Notes under the pieces: generated by a model
Database searches by the model: none
The model's input: the letters and a program-made list of their open reading frames with translations, nothing else
What the model was told of the DNA's origin: nothing
Translations under genes and position numbers: made by a program
In this document: positions 44,910 to 52,064 of the stretch, in pieces
How the letters are laid out: each line of letters starts with the position of its first letter
Numbering within the stretch: position 1 is the stretch's first letter
Assembly: GCF_001567565.1 (NCBI RefSeq)
Contig: NZ_LSSW01000029.1
Span: 186,001 to 250,000, forward strand
DNA from: Ectopseudomonas composti
GTDB lineage: Bacteria > Pseudomonadota > Gammaproteobacteria > Pseudomonadales > Pseudomonadaceae
DNA: 64,000 bases
Direction of reading: 5' to 3'

Positions 44910-45218
44910 CGGGCAAGTGGTCGCCAGGCGCTGCAGAGTCTGCACCACGGCCTCGGCCTGTCCGGTGCGCTGCCGCCATTCGAGCCGATGCATATGCTGC
45001 TGGCCAACCTGATGGGTTCGATCGTCTGCGTCTGGTCGGTGCTGCGTATCCGCGACTCGCAAGTGGTATTCGGTCGCTATGACGCGGCCGGTCGCCTGCT
45101 GTTCTCCATCTGGCATATCTACGCCATGATGCACGGCGCAACGCCGCTGATCATGATTTTCCTGGTCGTCGAACTGGTCTGGGGTGTGGCGCAGTTGTGG
45201 CCTGTTAGGGCGAAGTAA
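44910..45218 (+). pseudogene. Decayed gene: C-terminal remnant of a membrane protein
   Basis: From just after an in-frame TAG at 44907 an open frame reads to 45218: ...LQSLHHGLGLSGALPPFEPMHMLLANLMGSIVCVWSVLRIRD..., with two membrane segments (about MLLANLMGSIVCVWSVL and LIMIFLVVELVWGVAQLW). No ribosome-binding site or start lies at the 5' end, and the sequence in front of 44907 does not continue the protein. I read it as the 3' end of an intact gene lost elsewhere. A short real gene starting at the ATG at 44988 is less likely. Confidence 0.55.
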
Positions 45219-45221
45219 GCC

Positions 45222-45285
45222 TGTCGCGGCTAAAGCCGCTCCCACAGGTTGGCGCTGTTCTTGTGGGAGGGGCTTCAGCCGCGAC
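45222..45285. repeat. REP pair, class A (right-hand flank of the RAYT, 3' side)
   Basis: GTCGCGGCTAAAGCCGCTCC and GGAGGGGCTTCAGCCGCGAC, about 10 bp from the RAYT stop. Positions 45239-45267 equal 43300-43328 exactly. Confidence 0.92.
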
Positions 45286-45293
45286 TACCAAGG

Positions 45294-45743
45294 TCAGAGC
45301 CACACCGAATCCCACAGCGGGTAATCGCCCACCCGGCTGACCAAGCCTGCTCTTAGAGGATTGGCGACGATATAGCGTGCTGCCGGCAGAACATCTTCCT
45401 CCCGGCGCAGTGCCCGATCATGAAAGCCATCCTGCCAGAGCTTTCCCTGGCGATCTGCCAATGCGTTGATTCGCTTGGCGCTGCGCCCTTTGATACTGCG
45501 CATCAGTTCGCTGAGTGACCCTTCGTGCAAGGCAACCAGCCAGTGAAGGTGGTCGGGCATGAGAACCCAGGCCAGTGATTCGGCCAGGCCATCTTGCTGG
45601 GCGGCTTTCAGCTCGGCGACGACGAGTCGACCAAGCGTGAAGTCCGAAAACAGCGCTTCGCGGTTTTCGGTTGTGGCAGTGAGGAGATAGATGCGCTGTG
45701 TTTCCGAGAAACGGCCGGCGCGCAAGCTGGATGAGTGGGGCAT
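45294..45743 (-). CDS. REP-associated tyrosine transposase (RAYT, TnpA_REP)
   Basis: A 149-aa single-strand DNA transposase of the Y1/HUH type: YLLTATTENREALFSDF at the start, the metal-binding HUH motif WVLMPDHLHWLV (His65 and His67), then LMRSIKGRSAKRINALADRQGKLWQDGFHDR, and the catalytic Tyr124 in AARYIVANPLRAGLV. These residues are all present, so the enzyme looks active. RAYTs are single-copy, chromosome-resident relatives of IS200/IS605 transposases that recognise and cleave REP sequences. REP pairs flank it at 45222-45285 and 45793-45870. It starts inside the purine cluster between permease 45882 and the deaminase. Confidence 0.95.
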   Translation of the reverse strand: MPHSSSLRAGRFSETQRIYLLTATTENREALFSDFTLGRLVVAELKAAQQDGLAESLAWVLMPDHLHWLVALHEGSLSELMRSIKGRSAKRINALADRQGKLWQDGFHDRALRREEDVLPAARYIVANPLRAGLVSRVGDYPLWDSVWL

Positions 45744-45792
45744 TCCTTTGCCTACCGATCAGGGTGTGACAAAGGTATAGCCGAAAAAGGCT

Positions 45793-45870
45793 TGTCGCGG
45801 CTAAAGCCCCTCCCACGGGCCCATATGACACCCGTGGGCAGGCTTCTGTGGGAGCGGCTTCAGCCGCGAT
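45793..45870. repeat. REP pair, class A (flank of the RAYT, 5' side)
   Basis: GTCGCGGCTAAAGCCCCTCC and GGAGCGGCTTCAGCCGCGAT with a 36-bp spacer which itself has an inverted ACGGG...CCCGTGGG element. It sits 50 bp upstream of the RAYT start and next to the permease stop. Confidence 0.92.
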
Positions 45871-45881
45871 TCATGGGCGCA

Positions 45882-46808
45882 CTAATGCCCCGGCTGCCAA
45901 GGCTGGCCCAGCGATACCGGCGCGTACAGCCGGGTCTTGATCGCATCACGCGAGAGCAGGACCAGCACGACGATGGTGGCGACGTAGGGCAGCATCGCCA
46001 GCAGGTTCGACGGAATCGACAGGCCGATGCCCTGCGCCACCAGATGGAGGATGCTGGCCAGGCCGAACAGGTAGGCGCCGAGCAGCACGCGCAGTACCCG
46101 CCAACTGGCGAACACCACCAGCGCCAGGGCGATCCAGCCGCGCCCGGCGGTCATGTTCTCCGCCCACATCGGCGTGTAGGCCAGCGACAGGTAGCCGCCC
46201 GCCAAACCGGCCATGGCGCCGCCGAACAGCACCGCCAGGGTGCGCACGCGCAGCACCGGCAGGCCCATGGCACTGGCGGCGTCCGGGTTCTCGCCAACGG
46301 CCTGGATGATCAGGCCGATACGGCTTTTCAGCAGCACCCAGGCCACCAGCGCGAACAGGGCGAAGGACAGGTAGACCAGCAGGTCCTGGGCGAACAGCAT
46401 GCGCCCGATCAGTGGGATATCGGACAGCAGCGGGATGACAATGGGCTCGAAACCGGTCAGCGGCTTGCCGACCCAGGCGGCGCCGACGAAGGTGGACAGG
46501 CCGACGCCGAAGATGGTCAGGGCCAGCCCGGTGGCCACCTGGTTGGCGTTGAAGCCCAGCGCCACGGCGGCGAACAGCAGCGACAGCAGCATGCCGGCGG
46601 CAATCGCCAGCAGCACGCCGAGCCACAGGCTACCGGTGCTGAAGGCGACGATAAAACCGATCACCGCGCCGAACAGCATCATGCCTTCCTGGCCGAGGTT
46701 GAGCACGCCGCTCTTCTCGCACACCAGTTCGCCCAGGGCCACCAGCAACAGCGGTGTGCCGGTGCGGGCCATGGCGTAGAAGATATTGGTCAACAGGTCG
46801 AGATCCAT
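45882..46808 (-). CDS. ABC transporter permease (nucleoside/simple-sugar type), second permease
   Basis: A 308-aa permease of the BPD_transp_2 family with about eight membrane segments. Typical motifs are ALGELVCEKSGVLNLGQEGMMLFGAVIGF, GLALTIFGVGLSTFVGAAWVG, VGENPDAASAMGLPVLRVRTLAVLFGGAMAGLAGGYLS and GRGWIALALVVFASWRV. It works with the permease at 46900-47997 to carry the purine or nucleoside released by the BMP-type binding protein. It is 91 bp after that gene, with a REP pair between. Confidence 0.93.
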   Translation of the reverse strand: MDLDLLTNIFYAMARTGTPLLLVALGELVCEKSGVLNLGQEGMMLFGAVIGFIVAFSTGSLWLGVLLAIAAGMLLSLLFAAVALGFNANQVATGLALTIFGVGLSTFVGAAWVGKPLTGFEPIVIPLLSDIPLIGRMLFAQDLLVYLSFALFALVAWVLLKSRIGLIIQAVGENPDAASAMGLPVLRVRTLAVLFGGAMAGLAGGYLSLAYTPMWAENMTAGRGWIALALVVFASWRVLRVLLGAYLFGLASILHLVAQGIGLSIPSNLLAMLPYVATIVVLVLLSRDAIKTRLYAPVSLGQPWQPGH

Positions 46809-46833
46809 GGGGATTCCTTTGCTTTCATGCTCG

Positions 46834-46888
46834 TTGTGGGAGGCGCTTCAGCGGCGAGCTTTTGTCGCGGCTACAGCCACTCCCACAA
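46834..46888. repeat. REP pair, class A (degenerate)
   Basis: TTGTGGGAGGCGCTTCAGCGGCGAG and GTCGCGGCTACAGCCACTCCCACAA between the two permease genes, within the operon. Confidence 0.82.
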
Positions 46889-46899
46889 GAAAATAGGAG

Positions 46900-47997
46900 T
46901 CAGGTGGTCGCTTCAGCGAGCCTCTCGCGCTTCGCCCATTTCCACTTCAGCCGTGGCCGGTAGAGGATCAGCACGTCACAGGCCAGCAGGTAGAACAGCA
47001 TCATCCCCTGGAACAGTTGGGTTATCGCCTGCGGCAGGTTGAGGTTCATCTGCGCGTTCTCGCCGCCCAGGTACAGCAGCGCCATCAGCAGGCTGGCAGC
47101 GACGATACCGAGCGGGTTGAGTCGGCCGAGGAAGGCCACGGTGATCGCTGCATAGCCGTAGCCGGGCGATACCTGCGGCACCAGTTGGCCAATCGGCCCG
47201 GCCACTTCGCCGACACCTGCCAGCCCGGCCAGCGCGCCGCTGACCAGCAGGGCGAACCACACCAGGCGCTTCTCGCGGAAACCGACGAAACCAGCGGCGC
47301 GCTTGTCCAGACCTAGCACCTTGATTTGGAAGCCGAGAAAGCTCTTGTGCAGCAGCACCCACACCGCCACCAGGGCCAGCAGCGCCAGGTACAGGCCGCC
47401 GTGCAGGCGCCCGTCTTCGCTGACCAGCGGCAGACGGCTGGCATCGCCGAACATCGCCGACTCGGGGAAGTTGAAACCAGCGGGGTCTTTCAGCGGGCCA
47501 TGCACGAAGAACAGCAGCAGGTTCAGCGCGATGTAGTTGAGCATGATGCTGGTGAGGATTTCGTTGGCGTTGAACTGCGTGCGCAGCCAGGCGGTCAGCC
47601 CGGCCCAGGCCGCACCCGCGCAGGTGCCGGCCAGCACGACCCAGGCCAGCGCCCAGCGACTTTCCCAATCGATCAGTTGCAGGGCCATGGCGCTGCCGGC
47701 CAGGGCGCCGAGTAGCAGCTGGCCTTCGGCGCCGATGTTCCAGATGCGCGCCTGGTAGGCCACTGCCAGGCCCAGGGCGCAGAGCAGAATCGGCAGCGCC
47801 TTGACCAGCAATTCGGATACGCCGTACCAGTCGCTGACCGGGGCGATCAGCAGGGTGTGCAGGGTCTGCAGCGGGTCATGGCCGAGCAGGGCGAACAGCA
47901 GCATGCCGCTCACCAGTGTCAGCATGGCGGCAAGCAGTGGCGACAGCCAGAGCATGGGGCGCGACGTCTGGCCGCGCGGTTCCAGGGATAACAGCAT
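46900..47997 (-). CDS. ABC transporter permease (nucleoside/simple-sugar type), first permease
   Basis: A 365-aa permease with about nine membrane segments and FNANEILTSIMLNYIALNLLLFF, GLDKRAAGFVGFREKRLVWFALLVSGALAGLAGVGEVAGP as family signatures. It pairs with the 308-aa permease. The start at 47997 has CGGAGC upstream and MLLSLEPRG as N-terminus; the frame extends upstream but overlaps the ATPase gene. It follows the ATPase by 11 bp. Confidence 0.93.
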   Translation of the reverse strand: MLLSLEPRGQTSRPMLWLSPLLAAMLTLVSGMLLFALLGHDPLQTLHTLLIAPVSDWYGVSELLVKALPILLCALGLAVAYQARIWNIGAEGQLLLGALAGSAMALQLIDWESRWALAWVVLAGTCAGAAWAGLTAWLRTQFNANEILTSIMLNYIALNLLLFFVHGPLKDPAGFNFPESAMFGDASRLPLVSEDGRLHGGLYLALLALVAVWVLLHKSFLGFQIKVLGLDKRAAGFVGFREKRLVWFALLVSGALAGLAGVGEVAGPIGQLVPQVSPGYGYAAITVAFLGRLNPLGIVAASLLMALLYLGGENAQMNLNLPQAITQLFQGMMLFYLLACDVLILYRPRLKWKWAKRERLAEATT

Positions 47998-48008
47998 GAC
48001 GGGCTCCG

Positions 48009-49556
48009 TCAGCAGGCCGCAGCGGCGGCGGGTTGATCGAATTCGCCGGCCATCCAGCGGCCGACTTCCACGGGGCAAACCTGCGCGGTGTCGGCCAGCG
48101 GCGACAGGCGCCCGCTGCACAGCGCGCCGATGCGGTCGCTGATCTGGAACAGCTCGTCGAGGTCTTCGGAGATCACCAGGATCGCCGCGCCGGCATCACG
48201 CAGGGCGATCAGCGCGCGGTGGATGGCGGCAGCGGCGCCGACGTCCACGCCCCAGGTCGGGTGCGCGGCCACCAGCAGTTTCGGGTTTTGCAGAATCTCG
48301 CGGCCGAGGATGAATTTCTGCAGATTGCCGCCAGACAGGCTGCGCGCGGCGGTGTCGGCATTCGGCGTCTTCACCGCGAAGCGCTGGATGATCTGCTCGG
48401 CCAGCGCGCGTACCTTGCCGCGCTGCACCAGGCCGCCCTTGACCAGGCCCTGGCCGAAGGCGGTGAGCAGGGCGTTGTCCACCAGGCTCATCTCCGGCAC
48501 CGCACCATGGCCGAGGCGTTCGGCGGGCACGAAGGCCAGGCCCAGCCCACGGCGTGCATCCGGGTGCAGATTGGCCACCGGCGCGGCATCCAGGCTGATC
48601 CGCTCGCGTTCGCTGCGTGATAGGCGCGTTTCACCGCTGAGCAGGGCGAGCAATTCGTCCTGACCATTGCCAGCTACGCCCGCGATGCCGACGATCTCGC
48701 CGCTGCGCACCTCCAGGCGTATACGTTCGAGCGAGCAGCCGAAGGGATCGGGGTTGTGCCAGCTCAGATCATCGACGCGCAGTCGTGGCAGGCCGCCGCT
48801 GACTTTCGGGTAGCTGCTTTCCAGCCCCTCGGCATCGCCGACCATCAGTCGCGCCAGTTCCAGGTCGCTGCATTCTGCCGGCACGCAATGACCGGATACC
48901 TGGCCGCCGCGTAGCACCGTGGCGCTCTGGCACAGTGCGCGCACCTCGCCGAGCTTGTGGCTGATGAAGAGGATGCTGCAGCCTTCGGCGGCCAGGCGAC
49001 GCAGGGTGACGAACAGCTCGTCGGCCTCCTGCGGGGTGAGCACCGAAGTGGGCTCGTCGAGGATCAAGAGCTTGATGTCCTGCATCAGGCAACGGACGAT
49101 CTCCACCCGCTGACGCTCGCCGATGGACAGGCTGTGCACCAGCCGGGTCGGCTCCAGCGCCATGCCGTAGCGCTGCGACACCTCGCGAATTTTCGCCTCC
49201 AGCTGCTCCGGCGTACCGGCCTGCGCGCCCATGGCCAGGGCGATGTTCTCGGCCACGCTCAGGGTCTCGAACAGCGAGAAATGCTGGAACACCATGCCGA
49301 TACCCAGACGGCGCGCCATGGCCGGATCGCGCATGCTCAACCGTTCGCCCTGCCAGCGAATCTCGCCGCTGCTGGGCTGGGTCACGCCGTAGATGATCTT
49401 CATCAGCGTGCTCTTGCCGGCGCCGTTCTCGCCGAGCAGGGCGCGGATCTCGCCGGGGGCGATGGCCAGGTCGATACGGTCGTTGGCCAGGCAGCCAGGG
49501 TACTGCTTGCTGATGGCGGTCAGCTGCAGGCGTGGGGAAGCAGGTGGGGCGGACAT
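48009..49556 (-). CDS. ABC transporter ATPase, two nucleotide-binding domains
   Basis: A 515-aa ATPase with two ABC domains. The N-terminal one has LGENGAGKSTLMKI, the Q-loop FQHFSLF, signature HSLSIGERQRVE and Walker B LLILDEPTSVL. The C-terminal one has a degenerate Walker A (IAGVAGNGQDELLALLSGE, as in sugar/nucleoside importers), signature RSLSGGNLQKFILGRE and LLVAAHPTWGVDVG in place of Walker B. This asymmetry is usual for RbsA/XylG-type proteins. First gene of the ATPase-permease-permease transcript, with a possible operator at 49614-49630. Confidence 0.94.
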   Translation of the reverse strand: MSAPPASPRLQLTAISKQYPGCLANDRIDLAIAPGEIRALLGENGAGKSTLMKIIYGVTQPSSGEIRWQGERLSMRDPAMARRLGIGMVFQHFSLFETLSVAENIALAMGAQAGTPEQLEAKIREVSQRYGMALEPTRLVHSLSIGERQRVEIVRCLMQDIKLLILDEPTSVLTPQEADELFVTLRRLAAEGCSILFISHKLGEVRALCQSATVLRGGQVSGHCVPAECSDLELARLMVGDAEGLESSYPKVSGGLPRLRVDDLSWHNPDPFGCSLERIRLEVRSGEIVGIAGVAGNGQDELLALLSGETRLSRSERERISLDAAPVANLHPDARRGLGLAFVPAERLGHGAVPEMSLVDNALLTAFGQGLVKGGLVQRGKVRALAEQIIQRFAVKTPNADTAARSLSGGNLQKFILGREILQNPKLLVAAHPTWGVDVGAAAAIHRALIALRDAGAAILVISEDLDELFQISDRIGALCSGRLSPLADTAQVCPVEVGRWMAGEFDQPAAAAAC

Positions 49557-49613
49557 GGGAAACGCTCATGGAGAGAACTGAGCGGGGCTAAAGCAAAAAC
49601 CTGGCCAGTGAGT

Positions 49614-49630
49614 CAGAAAACCATTTTCTG
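49614..49630. promoter_or_regulatory. Short palindrome upstream of the transporter ATPase
   Basis: CAGAAAA-CCA-TTTTCTG, a perfect 7-bp dyad with 3-bp spacer, about 60 bp ahead of the ATPase start. It may be a repressor site. The rest of 49557-49872 holds the repeats in the next two entries and no gene. Confidence 0.45.
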
Positions 49631-49717
49631 CGCGCTCGTCCATGGCCGAGCGCACGGTCGTGCCTGTCATTGGTGCGCGTCTCTCCGTGCGCGGCGCTCA
49701 ATGCACCGTATGCGAGC

Positions 49718-49740
49718 GTTCGCGGCTAAAGCCCCTCCCA
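49718..49740. repeat. Single REP, class A
   Basis: TTCGCGGCTAAAGCCCCTCC followed by CAC. Present as one arm only, with no inverted partner nearby. Confidence 0.85.
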
Positions 49741-49773
49741 CAAAAGCAGCGCCCGCCTGAGGGGGTATCAGCC

Positions 49774-49842
49774 AGTAGCCTGGGTAGAGCGCAGCGAAAC
49801 CCGGGGGCCATCGATGGGTTTCGTGGGTTCAATCCATCGATG
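49774..49842. repeat. Palindromic repeat, class D (GTAGCCTGGGTAGAGCGCAGCG type)
   Basis: GTAGCCTGGGTAGAGCGCAG, then AAACCCGGGGGCCATCGATGGGTTTCG with the inner dyad CCATCGATGG repeated at 49832-49841. A fourth intergenic repeat family in this window. Confidence 0.75.
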
Positions 49843-49872
49843 GCACTGACCAATATCGGTTCGCAGCAAGGC

Positions 49873-50559
49873 TTACCAGGGCAGCGGATTGCCCTCGAAG
49901 TCCTGATAGCGCAGACCGGGTTGGCCGACGGCGGCGCTGACGTGTTGGACCATGCCCTTGCAGCTGCTGTCGATGTCCAGCGGGGCGTCGGCGCCGCCCA
50001 TGTCGGTGCGCACCCAGCCGGGGTGCATCAGCAGTACGCCGAGGTGCGGATTGTCCTGGCCGCGCACGAAGCACTGCACGAGGTGGTTGAGCGCGGCCTT
50101 GCTGGCGCCGTACAGCGGCATGCCCAGGCCGGCGCCGGCCTCGATGCTGCCGAGGATCGAACTCATGAACACGATCAGGCCATGCTCGGCCGACAGCTGC
50201 GGCAGCAGGCGTTCGGCTACCCGCAGCGGGGCGACGGCGTTGGTCAGGAACAACTGGCCCATTTCCTCGGCATTGGCCTGTGCGGTGCTGTGGTGCGCGG
50301 GGCCGGCAACCCCGGCGTTGACGAAGATGACGTCGAACTGCTGACCGCTCAGGCGACCGGCCAACTGCTCGAGGCTGCCCGGATCGGTCATCTCCAACTG
50401 CTCCACGCGAACGCCGGGCAGTGCCTGCAGCGGCGCATGTTGCGCGGCGCTGCGCACGGTCGCGGTAACGGCCCAGCCCTGGGCGGCGAATTCACTGGCC
50501 AGACCAAGGCCGAGGCCGCGTGAGGCACCGATGATCAAAATGGATCGAGGCGCAGTCAT
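49873..50559 (-). CDS. Short-chain dehydrogenase/reductase
   Basis: A 228-aa SDR: IGASRGLGLGLASEF (nucleotide motif), FVNAGVAG (NAG variant), MSSILGSI (catalytic Ser) and YGASKAALNHLV (Tyr/Lys). The C-terminal end PLDIDSSCKGMVQHVSAAVG is typical of CsgA-like SDRs. The start at 50559 is preceded by GGAGCC. Substrate unknown. It is probably separately transcribed from the neighbours. Confidence 0.88.
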   Translation of the reverse strand: MTAPRSILIIGASRGLGLGLASEFAAQGWAVTATVRSAAQHAPLQALPGVRVEQLEMTDPGSLEQLAGRLSGQQFDVIFVNAGVAGPAHHSTAQANAEEMGQLFLTNAVAPLRVAERLLPQLSAEHGLIVFMSSILGSIEAGAGLGMPLYGASKAALNHLVQCFVRGQDNPHLGVLLMHPGWVRTDMGGADAPLDIDSSCKGMVQHVSAAVGQPGLRYQDFEGNPLPW

Positions 50560-50663
50560 ATTCAGGCTCCATGACGGATGAGTGAGGCGCGTCAGCATAG
50601 CGTACTTGCTCTGTCAGCCAGGCGCCCTGGCTGCGGCCGCAAGCGGTTTGCCGGTCGCGCGCT

Positions 50664-51248
50664 TCAGGGCGCTTTCAGGCTCTCGCGGCCACGGCTGATA
50701 TCGCCCAGCAGCCGCTCCAGCGTGGCGCGCTCGGCCGGTGCCACGGCCAGCTGCAGGCGCGCGCCGGTGGCGTCGTAGGCCTCGCTTTCGATCAGGCTGT
50801 CGAAGTCGTTCAGGCGCGCCTTGAATACTGGCAATTCGGCGAACTGCAGGTGACAGGTAAAGGTCTGGCGCACGACCAGTTCGCGGCGTTCGCCAGCCTG
50901 CAGGCACTTGGCTGCGCTGCCGCCATAGGCGCGGGCCAGACCGCCGGTGCCGAGCTGAATGCCGCCGTACCAGCGAATCACCAGCACCACCACCTGGTCG
51001 CAGTCCTGCCCTTCGATGGCCGCCAGTATCGGTCTGCCAGCGGTACCGCCGGGCTCGCCGTCGTCGTTGAAGCGGTACTGGTTACCGACCTTCCATGCCC
51101 AGCAGTTGTGCGAGGCGGCCGGTTCGCTGTAGCGGTCGATGAAGGCTTGCGCTTCGGCCGCGCTGGCAATCGGCGCGGCGAGGGCGATGAAGCGGCTCTT
51201 GCGAATCTCCTCGCGGTATTCGCAAGGGCCGAGCAGGGTGAACGCCAT
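50664..51248 (-). CDS. YigZ/IMPACT family protein
   Basis: A 194-aa protein: EEIRKSRFIALAAPIASAAEAQAFID, SHNCWAWKVGNQYRFNDDGEPGGTAGRPILAAIEGQ and VVLVIRWYGGIQLGTGGLARAYGG, which together are the UPF0029 (IMPACT) signature, followed by a C-terminal ferredoxin-like domain. Bacterial homologues have a two-domain fold like elongation factor G parts and may bind ribosomes. The start overlaps the upstream TetR stop by 1 bp (TGATG). Confidence 0.9.
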   Translation of the reverse strand: MAFTLLGPCEYREEIRKSRFIALAAPIASAAEAQAFIDRYSEPAASHNCWAWKVGNQYRFNDDGEPGGTAGRPILAAIEGQDCDQVVVLVIRWYGGIQLGTGGLARAYGGSAAKCLQAGERRELVVRQTFTCHLQFAELPVFKARLNDFDSLIESEAYDATGARLQLAVAPAERATLERLLGDISRGRESLKAP

Positions 51249-51910
51249 CAGGCTTTGGCGGCAGGCGTCAGGCCGCAGCCCTTGAGGATGATCTGCACCA
51301 GCTGGTCGGAGGCTTCCTCGAAGTCCTGCTTGGTCAGCCGCGAGCACTGCTTCACGCGGCAGATCTGCGAGGCGAAGTCGGCGTAGTGCTGAGTGCTGCC
51401 CCACAGCAGGAAGATCAGATGAATCGGGTCGACCGGGTCCATCTTGCCGGCGGCGATCCAGCTTTCGAACACGGCGGCGCGGCCGCGAAACCAGTCCAGG
51501 TAGTTCTGGTTGAAGTACTGCGACAGGCACTCACCGCCGCTGATCACTTCCATGGCGAAGATGCGCGAGGCTTTCGGATGACGCCGGGAAAACTCCATCT
51601 TGGCGCGAATGTAGCGCTCCAGCGCCTCGGCCGGATCGTCCTCGACGCTGAGGTTGTTGAAGGTGCTGTCCCAGAGTTCGAGGATGTTGCTCAGTACCGC
51701 CAGATACAGACCCAGCTTATTGCTGAAGTAATAGTGCAGGTTGGCCTTGGGCAGGCCGACGTTCTGCGCGATGGTGTTCATGCTGGTGCCCTTGAAGCCA
51801 TGCCGGGCGAACTCTTCCTCGGCAGCCTTGATGATGGCTTCTTCGTTCTTCTGGCGGATGCGTCCGGCGGGCTTGCCGCTGGCGCTGTGTGCGTGGACTT
51901 CGAAGGTCAT
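51248..51910 (-). CDS. TetR-family regulator, RutR-like
   Basis: A 220-aa regulator. The HTH region is EEFARHGFKGTSMNTIAQNVGLPKANLHYYFSNKLGLYLAVLSNILELWDSTF. The C-terminal half has EFSRRHPKASRIFAMEVISGG and DPIHLIFLLWGSTQHYADFASQI, matching RutR-type proteins that bind pyrimidines. The target is not visible beside it. The start at 51910 is 39 bp inside the open frame. The stop overlaps the YigZ start. Confidence 0.85.
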   Translation of the reverse strand: MTFEVHAHSASGKPAGRIRQKNEEAIIKAAEEEFARHGFKGTSMNTIAQNVGLPKANLHYYFSNKLGLYLAVLSNILELWDSTFNNLSVEDDPAEALERYIRAKMEFSRRHPKASRIFAMEVISGGECLSQYFNQNYLDWFRGRAAVFESWIAAGKMDPVDPIHLIFLLWGSTQHYADFASQICRVKQCSRLTKQDFEEASDQLVQIILKGCGLTPAAKA

Positions 51911-52064
51911 GGGCGATTCCGGAGTGATCTGGGAGCGGAGCGATTGCACAGATACCCCAGCCTTGGCCGGGTGACAAGCATCTGGGCGTGAAAAAGCCCG
52001 TTAAAGTCGGCCATGTCACGCTGCCTGGTCGGCCGTGGGCAGTGGCTGCCCACGGTTGTGTCGG

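Noticed and set aside
46900-48120. Permease start at 48120
   Set aside because: That start would overlap the ATPase gene by 110 bp; ATG 47997 with CGGAGC and 11 bp gap is better.
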